Below, piece after piece: positions 1 through 8,805 of a stretch of 64,000 nucleotides of DNA. Each line of letters starts with the position of its first letter. The first letter of the stretch is position 1. Position numbers and translations under genes: made by a program. Source of the DNA: DATHZQ01 sp963823505. Lineage in GTDB: Bacteria > Actinomycetota > Acidimicrobiia > Spongiisociales > UBA5794. The notes under the pieces were generated by a model, which saw only the letters and a list, made by a program, of their open reading frames with translations, did no database searches and was not told the DNA's origin. The stretch spans positions 124,001-188,000 of the forward strand of contig CAWGLY010000006.1 of assembly GCA_963823505.1 (NCBI GenBank), in the 5' to 3' direction.

Positions 1-1
1 C

Positions 2-415
2 CCTGCTCTCGCAGACACGGCCGAGTTCTGCGCTCATTACGGCTATCCACTGGACAAGAGTGCCAACACGATCTTGGTGGCATCCCGCCGCCCACCAGGC
101 CACAACGCCGCATGTGTGGTTCTGGCCACGACGCGCCTTGATGTCAACAGCCGGGTACGGGGCCTGCTCGGGGTGCGCAAGGTGTCGTTTGCCCCCGCAG
201 ACTTGACGATGGAACTGACCGGCATGGCTGTTGGCGGGGTCACGCCGTTTGCCCTCCCAGGGGGTCTCCCTCTGTATGTGGATCAGCGCATCATGGATCT
301 CGACTGGGTCATCCTCGGCGGCGGCTCCCGATCGATCAAGGTGAAGATCTCCCCAGAGGCCCTTGTCGAACTCGGCGCCGAAGTCATCGAAGACCTCGCC
401 AAGCCCATCGAGTGA
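2..415 (+). CDS. YbaK/EbsC-family aminoacyl-tRNA deacylase (3' part)
   Basis: The frame is open from the window edge, so the start codon lies outside. About 137 residues are visible. They read like the C-terminal two thirds of a YbaK/prolyl-tRNA editing domain: a conserved lysine in DKSANTILVA, the strand ACVVLATTRLDVNSRVRGLLG, the PFALPGGLPLYVD stretch, and the closing VILGGGSRSIKVKISPEAL. Proteins of this family hydrolyse mischarged aminoacyl-tRNA, often Cys- or Ala-tRNA(Pro), in the cytoplasm. Substrate specificity cannot be read from the fragment. The gene ends before a tandem heptamer repeat and the next gene, so it is probably the last of its transcript. Family assignment is by motif recognition only. 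Confidence 0.75.
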   Translation, partial: PALADTAEFCAHYGYPLDKSANTILVASRRPPGHNAACVVLATTRLDVNSRVRGLLGVRKVSFAPADLTMELTGMAVGGVTPFALPGGLPLYVDQRIMDLDWVILGGGSRSIKVKISPEALVELGAEVIEDLAKPIE

Positions 416-425
416 CACCGGGCCC

Positions 426-453
426 GGGACGGGATACGGGATACGGGATACGG
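426..453. repeat. tandem heptamer GGGATAC x3
   Basis: Three exact copies of GGGATAC (431-451), preceded by a partial unit, in the gap between the YbaK-like gene and the SLH protein. The reverse complement of this heptamer recurs at 26851-26878. The rest of the 416-566 gap holds no gene that I can support. Confidence 0.85.
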
Positions 454-566
454 CGAGCGCAGCGAGCTCCGCAACGACTCGACAGATTGGGAATCTCCGC
501 TACGGTGACCACTCGACACAGCCTCTCGTGAGGTGATGTCTCGGGTGGAAAGGGGAGAGACCACTC

Positions 567-2756
567 ATGGCACTACGCCTGTCGCCATTGTTCGTGCGCA
601 CGTTCCTTGCGTTTGCCCTCGTTGCATCGCTCGTTGCGATCGGGACGGCACCCGCCCGGGCCGGACAAGGTTTCTGGGACGACGACGAGTCCGTGTTCGA
701 GAAGGACATCGAAGCCCTCGCCAACGCAGGAATCACGTCAGGCTGCAACCCCCCCGACTACACGTTCTTCTGCGCCAACGACCACGTGACCCGCGGCCAG
801 ATGGCCGCCTTCTTGGCCCGGGCCCTCGACCTGGAGGATCGCGGCAGCGTCGACTTTGTCGATGACAACAACTCGATCTTCGAGGCCGACATCGAGAAGC
901 TGGCAGCAGCCGGGATCACCAAAGGCTGCAACCCGCCCGCCAACAACCGCTTTTGCCCCGAGGCCGAGCTGACTCGCGGGCAGATGGCGGCATTTCTGGT
1001 GCGCGCCCTCAACTACAGGGACTCGGCCGGTGGAAACACGTACGTCGATGACGACGGTCACACCTTCGAGGCCGACATCGAGAAGCTGGCGTACGAGGGC
1101 GTCACGAAGGGCTGCAACCCGCCCGCCAACAACCGCTTCTGCCCCGACGACAGAGTTACCCGCGGTCAGATGGCGGCCTTCTTGACCAGAGCGCTCAACC
1201 TGCCGAAGTCTGTCGACGCAGCCTTTTCTCCGTCCGTAGCCGATCTACCGCTCGTCGCTCGCTACCACGTCCTCGAGCCGGACGAGGGCAACCAGGTCGA
1301 CGTCGACAGAATGCAGTATTGGCCCCGCGGCTTCAAGAAGAACATGGACATCGAGCCGGACCACGATGACGCGCAGACCATCGACAGCACCGGCCGCTAC
1401 GGGGGCTGGGATGTGCTTTCGCCCTCCACCAAGTGGGAGTACAAGAACTTGCCGAAGAAGGACAACTGGTTCCACTTCGAGCTGAACCGTGATGCCCGCG
1501 TCGCCGTCGTGTGGCGTGACGACCTGCCGCTTCCCGCATGGTTGTCCGGCTGGGAAACCGGTGGCACCGTCTCGATCGACGGGGACCTCGTGCCCGTCTA
1601 CGAGAGGGACTATCCAGCCGGCGAGGTCGTGCTCGGTAGCGTCGATTTCACCGAGGACTGGCGCGAGATGTACCTCGTCTTGCTGGCGGAAGCCGACGGC
1701 AAAGCCAGCAAGAAGCCCACGACGCCCGAGGGCTTCTCCACACCGAGCGCCAATCGGCCCTGCCCGGCGTGGGTCCACGATCTGCACACGACCGTGGGAC
1801 CGGACGGGAAAGAGTATGCGTCGTGGCACCCCCAGATCGACCCGACGTACTGGTGCTACTTCGGTCACGAGCATGGCTCGGACCCCTCCCTCATCCCTGG
1901 TGCCCCCGCGGTGGGGTACGGCTACGTTGCCGCCCAGGTCCCGCAGGATGAGCCCAACGCCGGATTCAAGGAGTTCACCTTCCGCGACATGAGCGACGAC
2001 TACTGGGTGCGGTTCGTCATCCACGCCGGCACCCACTCGGAGCGCCGCGTGTGCGCCCAGTTCCACACGCTCTACATTCAGGTCTACGACGATGCCGGGA
2101 CCGAGAAGTACTCGGCTGCCTTCAAGGCGGACTACGGAGCGGCGTTCGCCACAGGAGACAGCGGCGGTGACGTGCTGCTGCCCAGCAACTGCGGCTACTC
2201 GATGCCTGCGCTGGCCAATTCCACGGAGCAGAACCTGCAGTTCCGGGAGATCAACGTAGGCGCCGACTCCAACAACTACGAGCGGTGGGATTCCCGTGCC
2301 GAGACGACAACGACATTCAACTTGGGAATGCCTGAGTTCGACCACAGCTTCGACATACGGGACCCGATGTCCCACTGCACGAGCGTGGTCTGCAACTCGG
2401 TGGTGGTGAGGGACGTCCTCGACGACAACGCCACCAGGCGGACCCTCGGCATGGCGTCGTGGCAGTCGGACTTCATCTTCGATGCTGACCATGCGCTCGG
2501 TTCAGGGGAGTACTTCACCGACCCCTTGGCCACGAAGACTGTATCTCCTGGCGCTGCCAACGCCGTTCGGCAATATGCGGAGCCGGGCTTCTTCCTCGCA
2601 TTTGCGAAGAACAAGACGGCCAACCGCATCGAGTGTGCGGCGACGGACCCGTGGACGATGGAGTACACCTGCTATCAGATCGGCGGCAACGGCAACCTGG
2701 AGCACGTGCCCAACCCTCCGGACATGATGATCGAGCGAGCCCTCTGGCGGAACTGA
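567..2756 (+). CDS. Secreted protein with three N-terminal Cys-type SLH repeats
   Basis: 729 residues. A GGGGAGAG ribosome site lies 7 nt before the ATG. Residues 1-33 form a signal peptide (hydrophobic core from about 9, ending ARA-G). Three SLH-like repeats follow at about 36-88, 95-149 and 157-211. Each ends VTRGQMAAFLxRAL or close to it, and each carries a cysteine pair spaced C-x8-C (60/69, 121/130, 183/192). SLH modules usually anchor a protein to cell-wall polymer, and the paired cysteines suggest a disulphide in each loop. The remaining roughly 500 residues, with many aromatic and acidic residues and further cysteines, match no family I recognise. It sits just before another SLH protein on the same strand, and the two may be co-regulated. 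Anchoring is inferred; the C-terminal function is unknown. Confidence 0.8.
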   Translation: MALRLSPLFVRTFLAFALVASLVAIGTAPARAGQGFWDDDESVFEKDIEALANAGITSGCNPPDYTFFCANDHVTRGQMAAFLARALDLEDRGSVDFVDDNNSIFEADIEKLAAAGITKGCNPPANNRFCPEAELTRGQMAAFLVRALNYRDSAGGNTYVDDDGHTFEADIEKLAYEGVTKGCNPPANNRFCPDDRVTRGQMAAFLTRALNLPKSVDAAFSPSVADLPLVARYHVLEPDEGNQVDVDRMQYWPRGFKKNMDIEPDHDDAQTIDSTGRYGGWDVLSPSTKWEYKNLPKKDNWFHFELNRDARVAVVWRDDLPLPAWLSGWETGGTVSIDGDLVPVYERDYPAGEVVLGSVDFTEDWREMYLVLLAEADGKASKKPTTPEGFSTPSANRPCPAWVHDLHTTVGPDGKEYASWHPQIDPTYWCYFGHEHGSDPSLIPGAPAVGYGYVAAQVPQDEPNAGFKEFTFRDMSDDYWVRFVIHAGTHSERRVCAQFHTLYIQVYDDAGTEKYSAAFKADYGAAFATGDSGGDVLLPSNCGYSMPALANSTEQNLQFREINVGADSNNYERWDSRAETTTTFNLGMPEFDHSFDIRDPMSHCTSVVCNSVVVRDVLDDNATRRTLGMASWQSDFIFDADHALGSGEYFTDPLATKTVSPGAANAVRQYAEPGFFLAFAKNKTANRIECAATDPWTMEYTCYQIGGNGNLEHVPNPPDMMIERALWRN

Positions 2757-2943
2757 CTCAGGTCGGCGCAATCGGAGTCGGCCCGCTCCGACCCCCGTCC
2801 GGGCCGGCTCCGTGCGCCTTTGCGCTGTCAGGTGGTTTCCGCATACCGTGGTCAAGCCGGTGCGGGTGCGACCGGCGGACGTTGATGGGCCCGCGCACTA
2901 AGGTTTCCCAGCCGGCTCCGGAGCAGCTCAAAGAGGGGGGCAT

Positions 2944-4800
2944 ATGCGCAAGGGACCAGGACGGCGCATTGTCGTCATGATGCTGGTGGCAGCGGTGACG
3001 ACCACGTTGCTACCCGCGGCGGCCGCGGCCGCAGACGGAGACGACCACGAACGTCTCACCGCAGGGCTCGGCGAGGACGACTTCTTCTGGGATTTCGTAG
3101 AAACCGACGCCGGGCGTGCCTATCGCACCACCACGATCGAGAACGATGTCGTCCTGCAGCAGCCTCCCGAATCTGCGCAATACGTTGCCGCAGGGGATGA
3201 ATTCACCGGGGACCCGCTCGGTCTCGTCGTCTACCCGCTCGAGAGCCGCCGCTACACGCTTGGCACCGACAAGATCGGTGTCTACGTGTGCACCTGGTCG
3301 GGAGCACCCGGCAGCGCAAATCTCGATGACGTCACGGCGGTGCTCAACGGGGAGGTGAAGGACTACTTCACGGCCAACTCCGAGGGCGCATACAACCCGG
3401 TGTTCACCGCACGCAAGACCGTGACATCCGACGCCAACGACGAATTCGACTGTGTCGACAAGATCAAGGCCTCCAATCCGGTCACCAGCGACAACGGGAT
3501 CATTGCGGTGCTCAACAACGCGCAGAACGGCGGACTCGCCACCTCAGGGTTCTTCTGCGCGCTGCCCTGTGACGGCAGCACCGGTCCTTCCACGTTCCCG
3601 GCCAACAACCGCTGGGCGGTCGTCGACGGCGGCTCCGTGTCTCCCCCGGACTTCATCCCGCCCAACGACGAGCCGCACCTCACCACTGCAGTCCACGAGA
3701 TCGGACACACCCTGGGCTGGCCGCACTCGTACTCGACGGAGACCAATGAGTACGACAATCCCATCGACGTCATGTCCGGCAACCTCATCGCCGACTTCAC
3801 GTATCGGGTGGACTCGCCGTACGGAACCGTAGCGTGGAACCGCTACCGGTCCGGCTGGATCCCCCCCGCGGACGTGCTGGTGTACGAGGGCGGAGTCGAA
3901 ACCGTCACGATTGCCCCGACCGGCAAGCCCGGCATCCAGATGGTCGTGTTCCCGACCGATGTCGAGTACTCATTCGTCACCCTCGACGCCCGCCGAAGTT
4001 TCGGTATCGACGCGATCCCCGACGAGTTCCAAGGTGTCAGCGCCCACTACATCGAGCAGATCTGCGGTGACCCGAACAACCCGTCGGTGTGCTGGGGCAC
4101 CGCGGCCGGGGTGTTCAGCTACCCGCCTTCCGCCGATGCCATCGATCATGTCACCGCGGCGGGCGAGTCCGCCCGTATGGATCTGGACAAGGGGGCGACG
4201 CTGGTGGCGCACGGCACCAAGGTCTCCGTCGTGTCCGGCACCGACAAAGGCTACGTCGTCAAGCTGATCGGCTTCTCGGATACGGGCAGCTCGACGTTCC
4301 TCAACGACATCATCTGGCTCGCAGAAGAGGGGATCACGAAGGGATGTGGCGGAACGAAATACTGTCCGAGCAGCTTCGTCACCCGCGGCCAGATGGCGGC
4401 CTTCCTGGTGCGAGCGCTGGGGCTGACCGACTCGGGCGACACGGACTTCATCGACGACAACGACTCGATCTTCGAAGCCGACATCGAGAAGCTGGCCGCC
4501 GCGGGCATCACCAAGGGATGCAACCCGCCGACCAACGACCGGTTCTGCCCGGACAACCCGGTGACCAGGGGTCAGATGGCGGCGTTCTTGAAGCGGGCAT
4601 TTGGCCTGACGGACCAAGGCACGGTGGACTTCATCGACGACGACGATTCCGTGTTCGAGGCGGACATCGAAAAACTCGCTGCAGCAGGGATCACCAAGGG
4701 ATGCAACCCGCCGACCAACGACCGGTTCTGCCCGGACGCACACGTCACGAGGGGTCAGATGGCGGCGTTCCTCAAGCGCTCGGAGCCCTTGCTCCCGTAG
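2944..4800 (+). CDS. Secreted metzincin-type metalloprotease with C-terminal SLH repeats
   Basis: 618 residues. The ATG follows an AGAGGGGGG ribosome site. The first roughly 30 residues are a signal peptide (RRIVVMMLVAAV core, alanine-rich end). Residues 251-261 read HEIGHTLGWPH, the HExxHxxGxxH zinc motif of metzincins, with a Met-turn candidate DVMSG at 275-279, so a zinc endopeptidase is well supported. Cysteine pairs (for example 205/209) suggest an exported fold. The last roughly 180 residues hold three SLH repeats with the same VTRGQMAAFL core as the upstream gene. The first has a shorter cysteine loop (C-x5-C), the other two C-x8-C. SLH modules are therefore C-terminal here and N-terminal in the neighbour. 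The substrate is unknown; a surface-anchored protease is the simplest reading. Confidence 0.85.
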   Translation: MRKGPGRRIVVMMLVAAVTTTLLPAAAAAADGDDHERLTAGLGEDDFFWDFVETDAGRAYRTTTIENDVVLQQPPESAQYVAAGDEFTGDPLGLVVYPLESRRYTLGTDKIGVYVCTWSGAPGSANLDDVTAVLNGEVKDYFTANSEGAYNPVFTARKTVTSDANDEFDCVDKIKASNPVTSDNGIIAVLNNAQNGGLATSGFFCALPCDGSTGPSTFPANNRWAVVDGGSVSPPDFIPPNDEPHLTTAVHEIGHTLGWPHSYSTETNEYDNPIDVMSGNLIADFTYRVDSPYGTVAWNRYRSGWIPPADVLVYEGGVETVTIAPTGKPGIQMVVFPTDVEYSFVTLDARRSFGIDAIPDEFQGVSAHYIEQICGDPNNPSVCWGTAAGVFSYPPSADAIDHVTAAGESARMDLDKGATLVAHGTKVSVVSGTDKGYVVKLIGFSDTGSSTFLNDIIWLAEEGITKGCGGTKYCPSSFVTRGQMAAFLVRALGLTDSGDTDFIDDNDSIFEADIEKLAAAGITKGCNPPTNDRFCPDNPVTRGQMAAFLKRAFGLTDQGTVDFIDDDDSVFEADIEKLAAAGITKGCNPPTNDRFCPDAHVTRGQMAAFLKRSEPLLP

Positions 4801-4910
4801 GGACCGCTGATCAAGTCGCCGTGAGGGCTCGCCGTGTCAACGACATGCGTGGTCGTGAAACTCTGCTGTCGCCCGTCCACTACCGGACAGCAGCCGGGTG
4901 AAGGCCGCCG

Positions 4911-5897
4911 TCACTCGGGGAACATCAGGTCATCGATGAGCTGCTCGTCCACATACCCGCCGTCAGGGTCGAACCGGAAGTGCAGAAATTCCTTGCGGAA
5001 CTCGAGATCGATGCCATCTGGGCCGTGCCGGTTCTTGTCGATGCTCATCACGACCCGCTGCTTGAAACCTTCGGCAGCAAGTGCGTCAAAGGCGCTGTGC
5101 CGCTTCGAGACCGCAAGGTGCTTCTCGTTGAGCATGAGGATGACGTCGGATTCGTAGGCAACGCCCGATGCGCCCCTGACGTGCTGGATGCGGATGCGTC
5201 GTACGCTCAGCCCACCCTGGTCACCGACCACGACCGCGACGACGGCCACGTTGTGCTCCAGCGCGATTTCCTTGAGCGCAGCAGCGACGCGGTCGATACG
5301 CACGTCTTCGGAGACCGGTTCGAGACTCGGTACCTTCTGCATGTAGTCGATGAACAAGGTGCCACCCTCGCCAACCTGCCGGGCAGCGGTGGCGAGCTCG
5401 TCGAGGCCTGTCGCGGTCCGAGACGCCGATTGCAGCCACAACCGATCGCCGTACGTCTGCAGCCGGCCGTGGGCCGCCCGCAGGAGCAGGTTGCCGCTCA
5501 GTTCCTCGCCGAGGGTGGTCTCACCGTTGGCGATGGCCCGAACCCGGGCCCTGGTACGCGACGACGACTCGAGCGAACCTTCCGTGAGGTCTCCGAGCTC
5601 CAGGAGGAGCAGGCGGGTCAGCAGCGAGGTCTCGTCGTGGTCGTAGCAGGCAAACACCGCACGTCTTCCCGACATCGCGATGTTGCGCGCCATCTGCAGC
5701 ACCATGGTCGTCTTGCCGACACCCGGCGTACCGCCGACGACCGTCAGGTCTCCCGTGCGCAAACCGCCTTCCAACGATGTGTCGAGCAGACCGAAGCCCG
5801 TCGGGACGGATCGAGACGACACGAGGACGGACTCGATGTCGTTGGCGACCGCCGCGACGCTGCGCACCGACGATCGCTTGGTTTCGATCTCAAACAT
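4911..5897 (-). CDS. DnaB C-terminal-like RecA-fold ATPase at the end of the tad operon
   Basis: About 328 residues from the ATG at 5897, which has GGGAGG 7 nt upstream; a GTG at 5912 is also in frame. Walker A GGTPGVGKTT lies at about 55-64 of this start and Walker B-like LFIDYMQK at about 181. The later stretch HVRGASGVAYESDVILMLN resembles the DnaB/KaiC hexameric ATPase core. There is no DnaB N-terminal primase-binding domain and the protein is shorter than a replicative helicase (about 450 residues). It begins 25 nt after TadC on the same strand, so it is probably co-transcribed with the pilus genes. A role in the pilus, in regulation or in DNA handling is open. The fold is fairly sure; the function is not. 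Confidence 0.7.
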   Translation of the reverse strand: MFEIETKRSSVRSVAAVANDIESVLVSSRSVPTGFGLLDTSLEGGLRTGDLTVVGGTPGVGKTTMVLQMARNIAMSGRRAVFACYDHDETSLLTRLLLLELGDLTEGSLESSSRTRARVRAIANGETTLGEELSGNLLLRAAHGRLQTYGDRLWLQSASRTATGLDELATAARQVGEGGTLFIDYMQKVPSLEPVSEDVRIDRVAAALKEIALEHNVAVVAVVVGDQGGLSVRRIRIQHVRGASGVAYESDVILMLNEKHLAVSKRHSAFDALAAEGFKQRVVMSIDKNRHGPDGIDLEFRKEFLHFRFDPDGGYVDEQLIDDLMFPE

Positions 5898-5922
5898 CCC
5901 CGATCCTCCCACTACTCGAATC

Positions 5923-6840
5923 TCAGAGCGCCGGCCCGAGGTCCCGAACCATCCGGATGACGGCTGGACCGAGCATGACGATGAACATTGCGGGGAAGAT
6001 GCAGAAACCGAGTGGGAAGATCAACATCACGGGGATCTTGAGCGCCTTCTCCTCGGCACGCTGCCGGCGCTTGTCACGCACCTCGGCAGCTTGGAAGCGC
6101 AACACCTGCGCAACCGGGATGCCATAGCGCTCGGACTGAACGACGGCCAGGATGAAGCTGTCGAGATCCGGCACGTTGGTGCGTTCGCCGAGGTTGCGGA
6201 GCGCCTGCTCCCGACTGATCCCAAGCTGCAACTCGCGCAGCATGCGGGTCAGCTCCTCGGCCATCGGACCGTCGCCGGCCTTGGCAGCACGCGTCAACGC
6301 CGCTTCGAAGCCGAGACCGGCATCCACGCTCATGGTCACCTGATCGAGTGTGTCGGGCAGCTCGCGCAGCATCGTTTCTTGCCGCTGCCGGCCTTGCGCC
6401 GAGGCCACGAGGTCGGGCAGAAAGAAGAACAGTGCCGTGACGGCCACCGTCAGCAGCAGTTGGCGTGAGTTGCCGAGCGAGCTCAAGAAGACCACGCCGA
6501 TGACGAAGCCCAACGCACCGAGCACAAACTTCAGCGCCAACGTGCGCTCGAGCGTGTACTCGCCTGTCTTTCCTGCCAGCATCAGGTTGCGACGCAGCGT
6601 GTCCACCCAGCCAAGTGGGGTGATACGACGCGCCGAGGATGCAAGCCAGCGGAACAGCGGCAGCGCAACTCTGGTGCCGGCGGCCTCCTCGAGGATGAGT
6701 GCCCTCGCGTTGACCTCTTGGCCGTGGATGTCCTGCGAAATGAGCGACCCGCCGGTTCGGCGGTCACCCGCTACCGAGTACCACAGAAGCGGGATGGACA
6801 ACGCCACCGCTCCCGCAGCAAGGATGATTATGAGAGGCAT
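5923..6840 (-). CDS. tadC: TadC, Flp pilus inner-membrane platform protein
   Basis: 305 residues with a type II secretion F (GspF-like) domain at about 140-265, containing LPDTLDQVTMSVDAGLGFEAAL and the pair LGERTNVPDLDSFI / YGIPVAQVLR. Hydrophobic segments lie near residues 3-22, 105-125, 128-148 and 265-300. TadC pairs with TadB as the membrane platform on which the CpaF/TadA ATPase acts in building tight-adherence (Flp) pili. It begins 15 nt after the VWA-TadB stop, with a GAAGGGAA ribosome site, so the two are co-translated. Length and domain position are normal for TadC. The assignment as TadC rather than TadB rests on order and on the fusion partner being upstream. Confidence 0.9.
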   Translation of the reverse strand: MPLIIILAAGAVALSIPLLWYSVAGDRRTGGSLISQDIHGQEVNARALILEEAAGTRVALPLFRWLASSARRITPLGWVDTLRRNLMLAGKTGEYTLERTLALKFVLGALGFVIGVVFLSSLGNSRQLLLTVAVTALFFFLPDLVASAQGRQRQETMLRELPDTLDQVTMSVDAGLGFEAALTRAAKAGDGPMAEELTRMLRELQLGISREQALRNLGERTNVPDLDSFILAVVQSERYGIPVAQVLRFQAAEVRDKRRQRAEEKALKIPVMLIFPLGFCIFPAMFIVMLGPAVIRMVRDLGPAL

Positions 6841-6855
6841 ATCTGTCGTTCCCTT

Positions 6856-8805
6856 CTAGTACTTCAGCGAGGTGATCTTGCGCATCCAGAAGACGCCCAC
6901 GAGCATGGCGAATACCCCCACGGCGATCAGGACCTGGCCGATCCCGGTCGTGGTGAGCTCTGAGATGTAGGCCGGATTCAGGACCGACACTGCCAGGCCC
7001 AGCACGAGCGGCAACGCCGTCAGCACGATGCCCGTGAACTTGCCCTCGGCAGACAGTGTTTCGACCCGCCGGCGGATGCGATTGCGATCACGCACCGTTT
7101 CCGTCACCGAGTCGAGGATATTGGCGAGGTCGCCGCCCACCTCTCGGTGGATCTCCATCGCCTCAACGACCCATTCGAAGTCCTCGCTGCCTACCCGGCG
7201 AGCCATGGCCCGCAGCGCATCGTTCGAGTCCCGGCCGAGCTGTACTTCGATCTTGACCCGCTGGAATTCGTCTCCGGCCGGCGCCGCAACCTCTCGGGCC
7301 ACGGTGTCGACCGCTTGCATCATGCCGAAGCCGGAACGGACGCTCCCGGACAGAAGCTGGAGAACGTCGGTCAGCTGGTCGGCAAACGCCTTCTGACGCT
7401 TGCTGACACGCTGCGACAGCCAGGCGTTGAACAGCAGCGGCGTCAACGCCAGGCCCATGAGACCGAACAACGGGTTCGCAAGCGCCGTGACGAGCGCACC
7501 GACCACCGTCGCCGCGGCTACGTTGAGCACCACGTATTCACCGGTACGCAGTTGCAGACCCGCCTTTTCGAGCCGGCTCCCCAGACCGCCGTCCTTGTGG
7601 TCACGGTCGACCGTCCGCTCCGCAAGCAAGGTTGCCTGCTCAGCCAGTGACGACAGCGCCGTCTTCTTGGTCTGGCCAAATCGCTGCCGGACGTTCGACG
7701 CCACCAGTCGCACATCACGCTTCTGAGCGATGCCCATGAAGGTGAGCAACGCCGCGATGGCCAAGAACACGGCTCCGGCACCGAGCCACAAGGCCGCCGA
7801 GGATTCCCACCACTGAAGCTCCACGAGCGTTGGCTCGCGAGGTGTTGACGGGGTGGCCGCCACGACGGTAGTTGGCACAGGTGCCGTTTCTACCAACGTG
7901 GTCGGAGGCGCCGGCGGATCGGGATACCGAACCCCCTCGGTCACGGTGGCGACCACCCCATCGGCCTCAGCCGTGACGACGAGCGGTGACCGCCCGAACG
8001 CCTCGGAAGAGAAGGTCAATTCATATCGGTTGACGATCTGTGCAGCAACGTCGTTGAACACCTGCGTGAGCGCACTCGGATCGCCTGCGGGCACAACGAG
8101 ACCCTCGGTCTCCGTGGCGAGCCGGGCCAGACCCGCGCTGTCGTTCTCAGGGCTCTGCAGCTCGACCGCGTAGAACGCGACCTCAGATGCGTTGAGACTC
8201 TCGAACGCTTCGACGAGTGAGCCTCCGCTGACGGTGTCACCACCATCGGAGAGGACGACAACCGTGCGACGGTTGCTGTCCTGATCGCCGAACAACTCAG
8301 AGGCTGCTACCAACCCGTCGTACAACGCGGTCTCGCCCCCGACGGTCAGCCCTTCGACGGCAGCCGAGATGGTTGCCTTGTCGGTGGTGAACGCGCTCAG
8401 CACAGCGGGTGTGCTGGCGAACGAGACGGCGGCGACTTCGACGCCGTCCGGCATCGCCTCCAGGAAGCTCTGGGCTGCGTCCTTCGCCGCGGTGATCGGG
8501 GCCCCGGACATGCTCGTGGAGGCGTCGAGGACGAGAACCACTTGCAGCCCGTCGGTCGGGACCGGGTTGACCACCACGGGGCGTTCTTGACCCGATTCGG
8601 TCACCGTGAAGGCGTCGGCGGTGAGGTTCTTGCCAACGAGCTCGCGGGGCACGCTCACAACGAGCGTCACCTCCGGGTGCTCGGCAACAATCGCCTCCTC
8701 GATGCGCAGTTCGAGCTGATCGGGCGCCGTTTGCCCGAGGGCGGCACCAACCGCCATCAGGGCGAACAGCCCGCTCAGGACAATGAGTGTGATGACCCGC
8801 CTCAT
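6856..8805 (-). CDS. tadB: VWA domain fused to TadB-like platform protein
   Basis: 649 residues from the ATG at 8805 (a GTG at 8808 is also possible; the CpaF stop overlaps as GTGATGA). Residues 1-26 are a signal peptide or signal anchor. A von Willebrand factor A domain follows at about 85-265: MIDAS motif DASTS near residue 95 and a later VVVLSDGGDTVSGG. After a proline/threonine linker comes a transmembrane segment near 337-358, and then a GspF-like TadB half (about 380-645) with LPDxL-type sequence and two C-terminal membrane spans. TadB normally lacks an extracellular sensor or adhesion module, so this is a domain fusion. The VWA part should lie outside the membrane and could bind metal or protein partners of the pilus. 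The gene is inside the tad operon. Confidence 0.88.
   Translation of the reverse strand: MRRVITLIVLSGLFALMAVGAALGQTAPDQLELRIEEAIVAEHPEVTLVVSVPRELVGKNLTADAFTVTESGQERPVVVNPVPTDGLQVVLVLDASTSMSGAPITAAKDAAQSFLEAMPDGVEVAAVSFASTPAVLSAFTTDKATISAAVEGLTVGGETALYDGLVAASELFGDQDSNRRTVVVLSDGGDTVSGGSLVEAFESLNASEVAFYAVELQSPENDSAGLARLATETEGLVVPAGDPSALTQVFNDVAAQIVNRYELTFSSEAFGRSPLVVTAEADGVVATVTEGVRYPDPPAPPTTLVETAPVPTTVVAATPSTPREPTLVELQWWESSAALWLGAGAVFLAIAALLTFMGIAQKRDVRLVASNVRQRFGQTKKTALSSLAEQATLLAERTVDRDHKDGGLGSRLEKAGLQLRTGEYVVLNVAAATVVGALVTALANPLFGLMGLALTPLLFNAWLSQRVSKRQKAFADQLTDVLQLLSGSVRSGFGMMQAVDTVAREVAAPAGDEFQRVKIEVQLGRDSNDALRAMARRVGSEDFEWVVEAMEIHREVGGDLANILDSVTETVRDRNRIRRRVETLSAEGKFTGIVLTALPLVLGLAVSVLNPAYISELTTTGIGQVLIAVGVFAMLVGVFWMRKITSLKY

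Noticed and set aside
1245..2492. A 415-codon frame opposite the first SLH protein
   Set aside because: It is the shadow of the SLH protein gene on the other strand, rich in Arg, Val and His, with no ribosome site.
4863..4893. Hairpin CTGCTGTC/GACAGCAG as terminator
   Set aside because: 8-bp arms, long 15-nt loop and no U run; it is between convergent genes but too weak to call.
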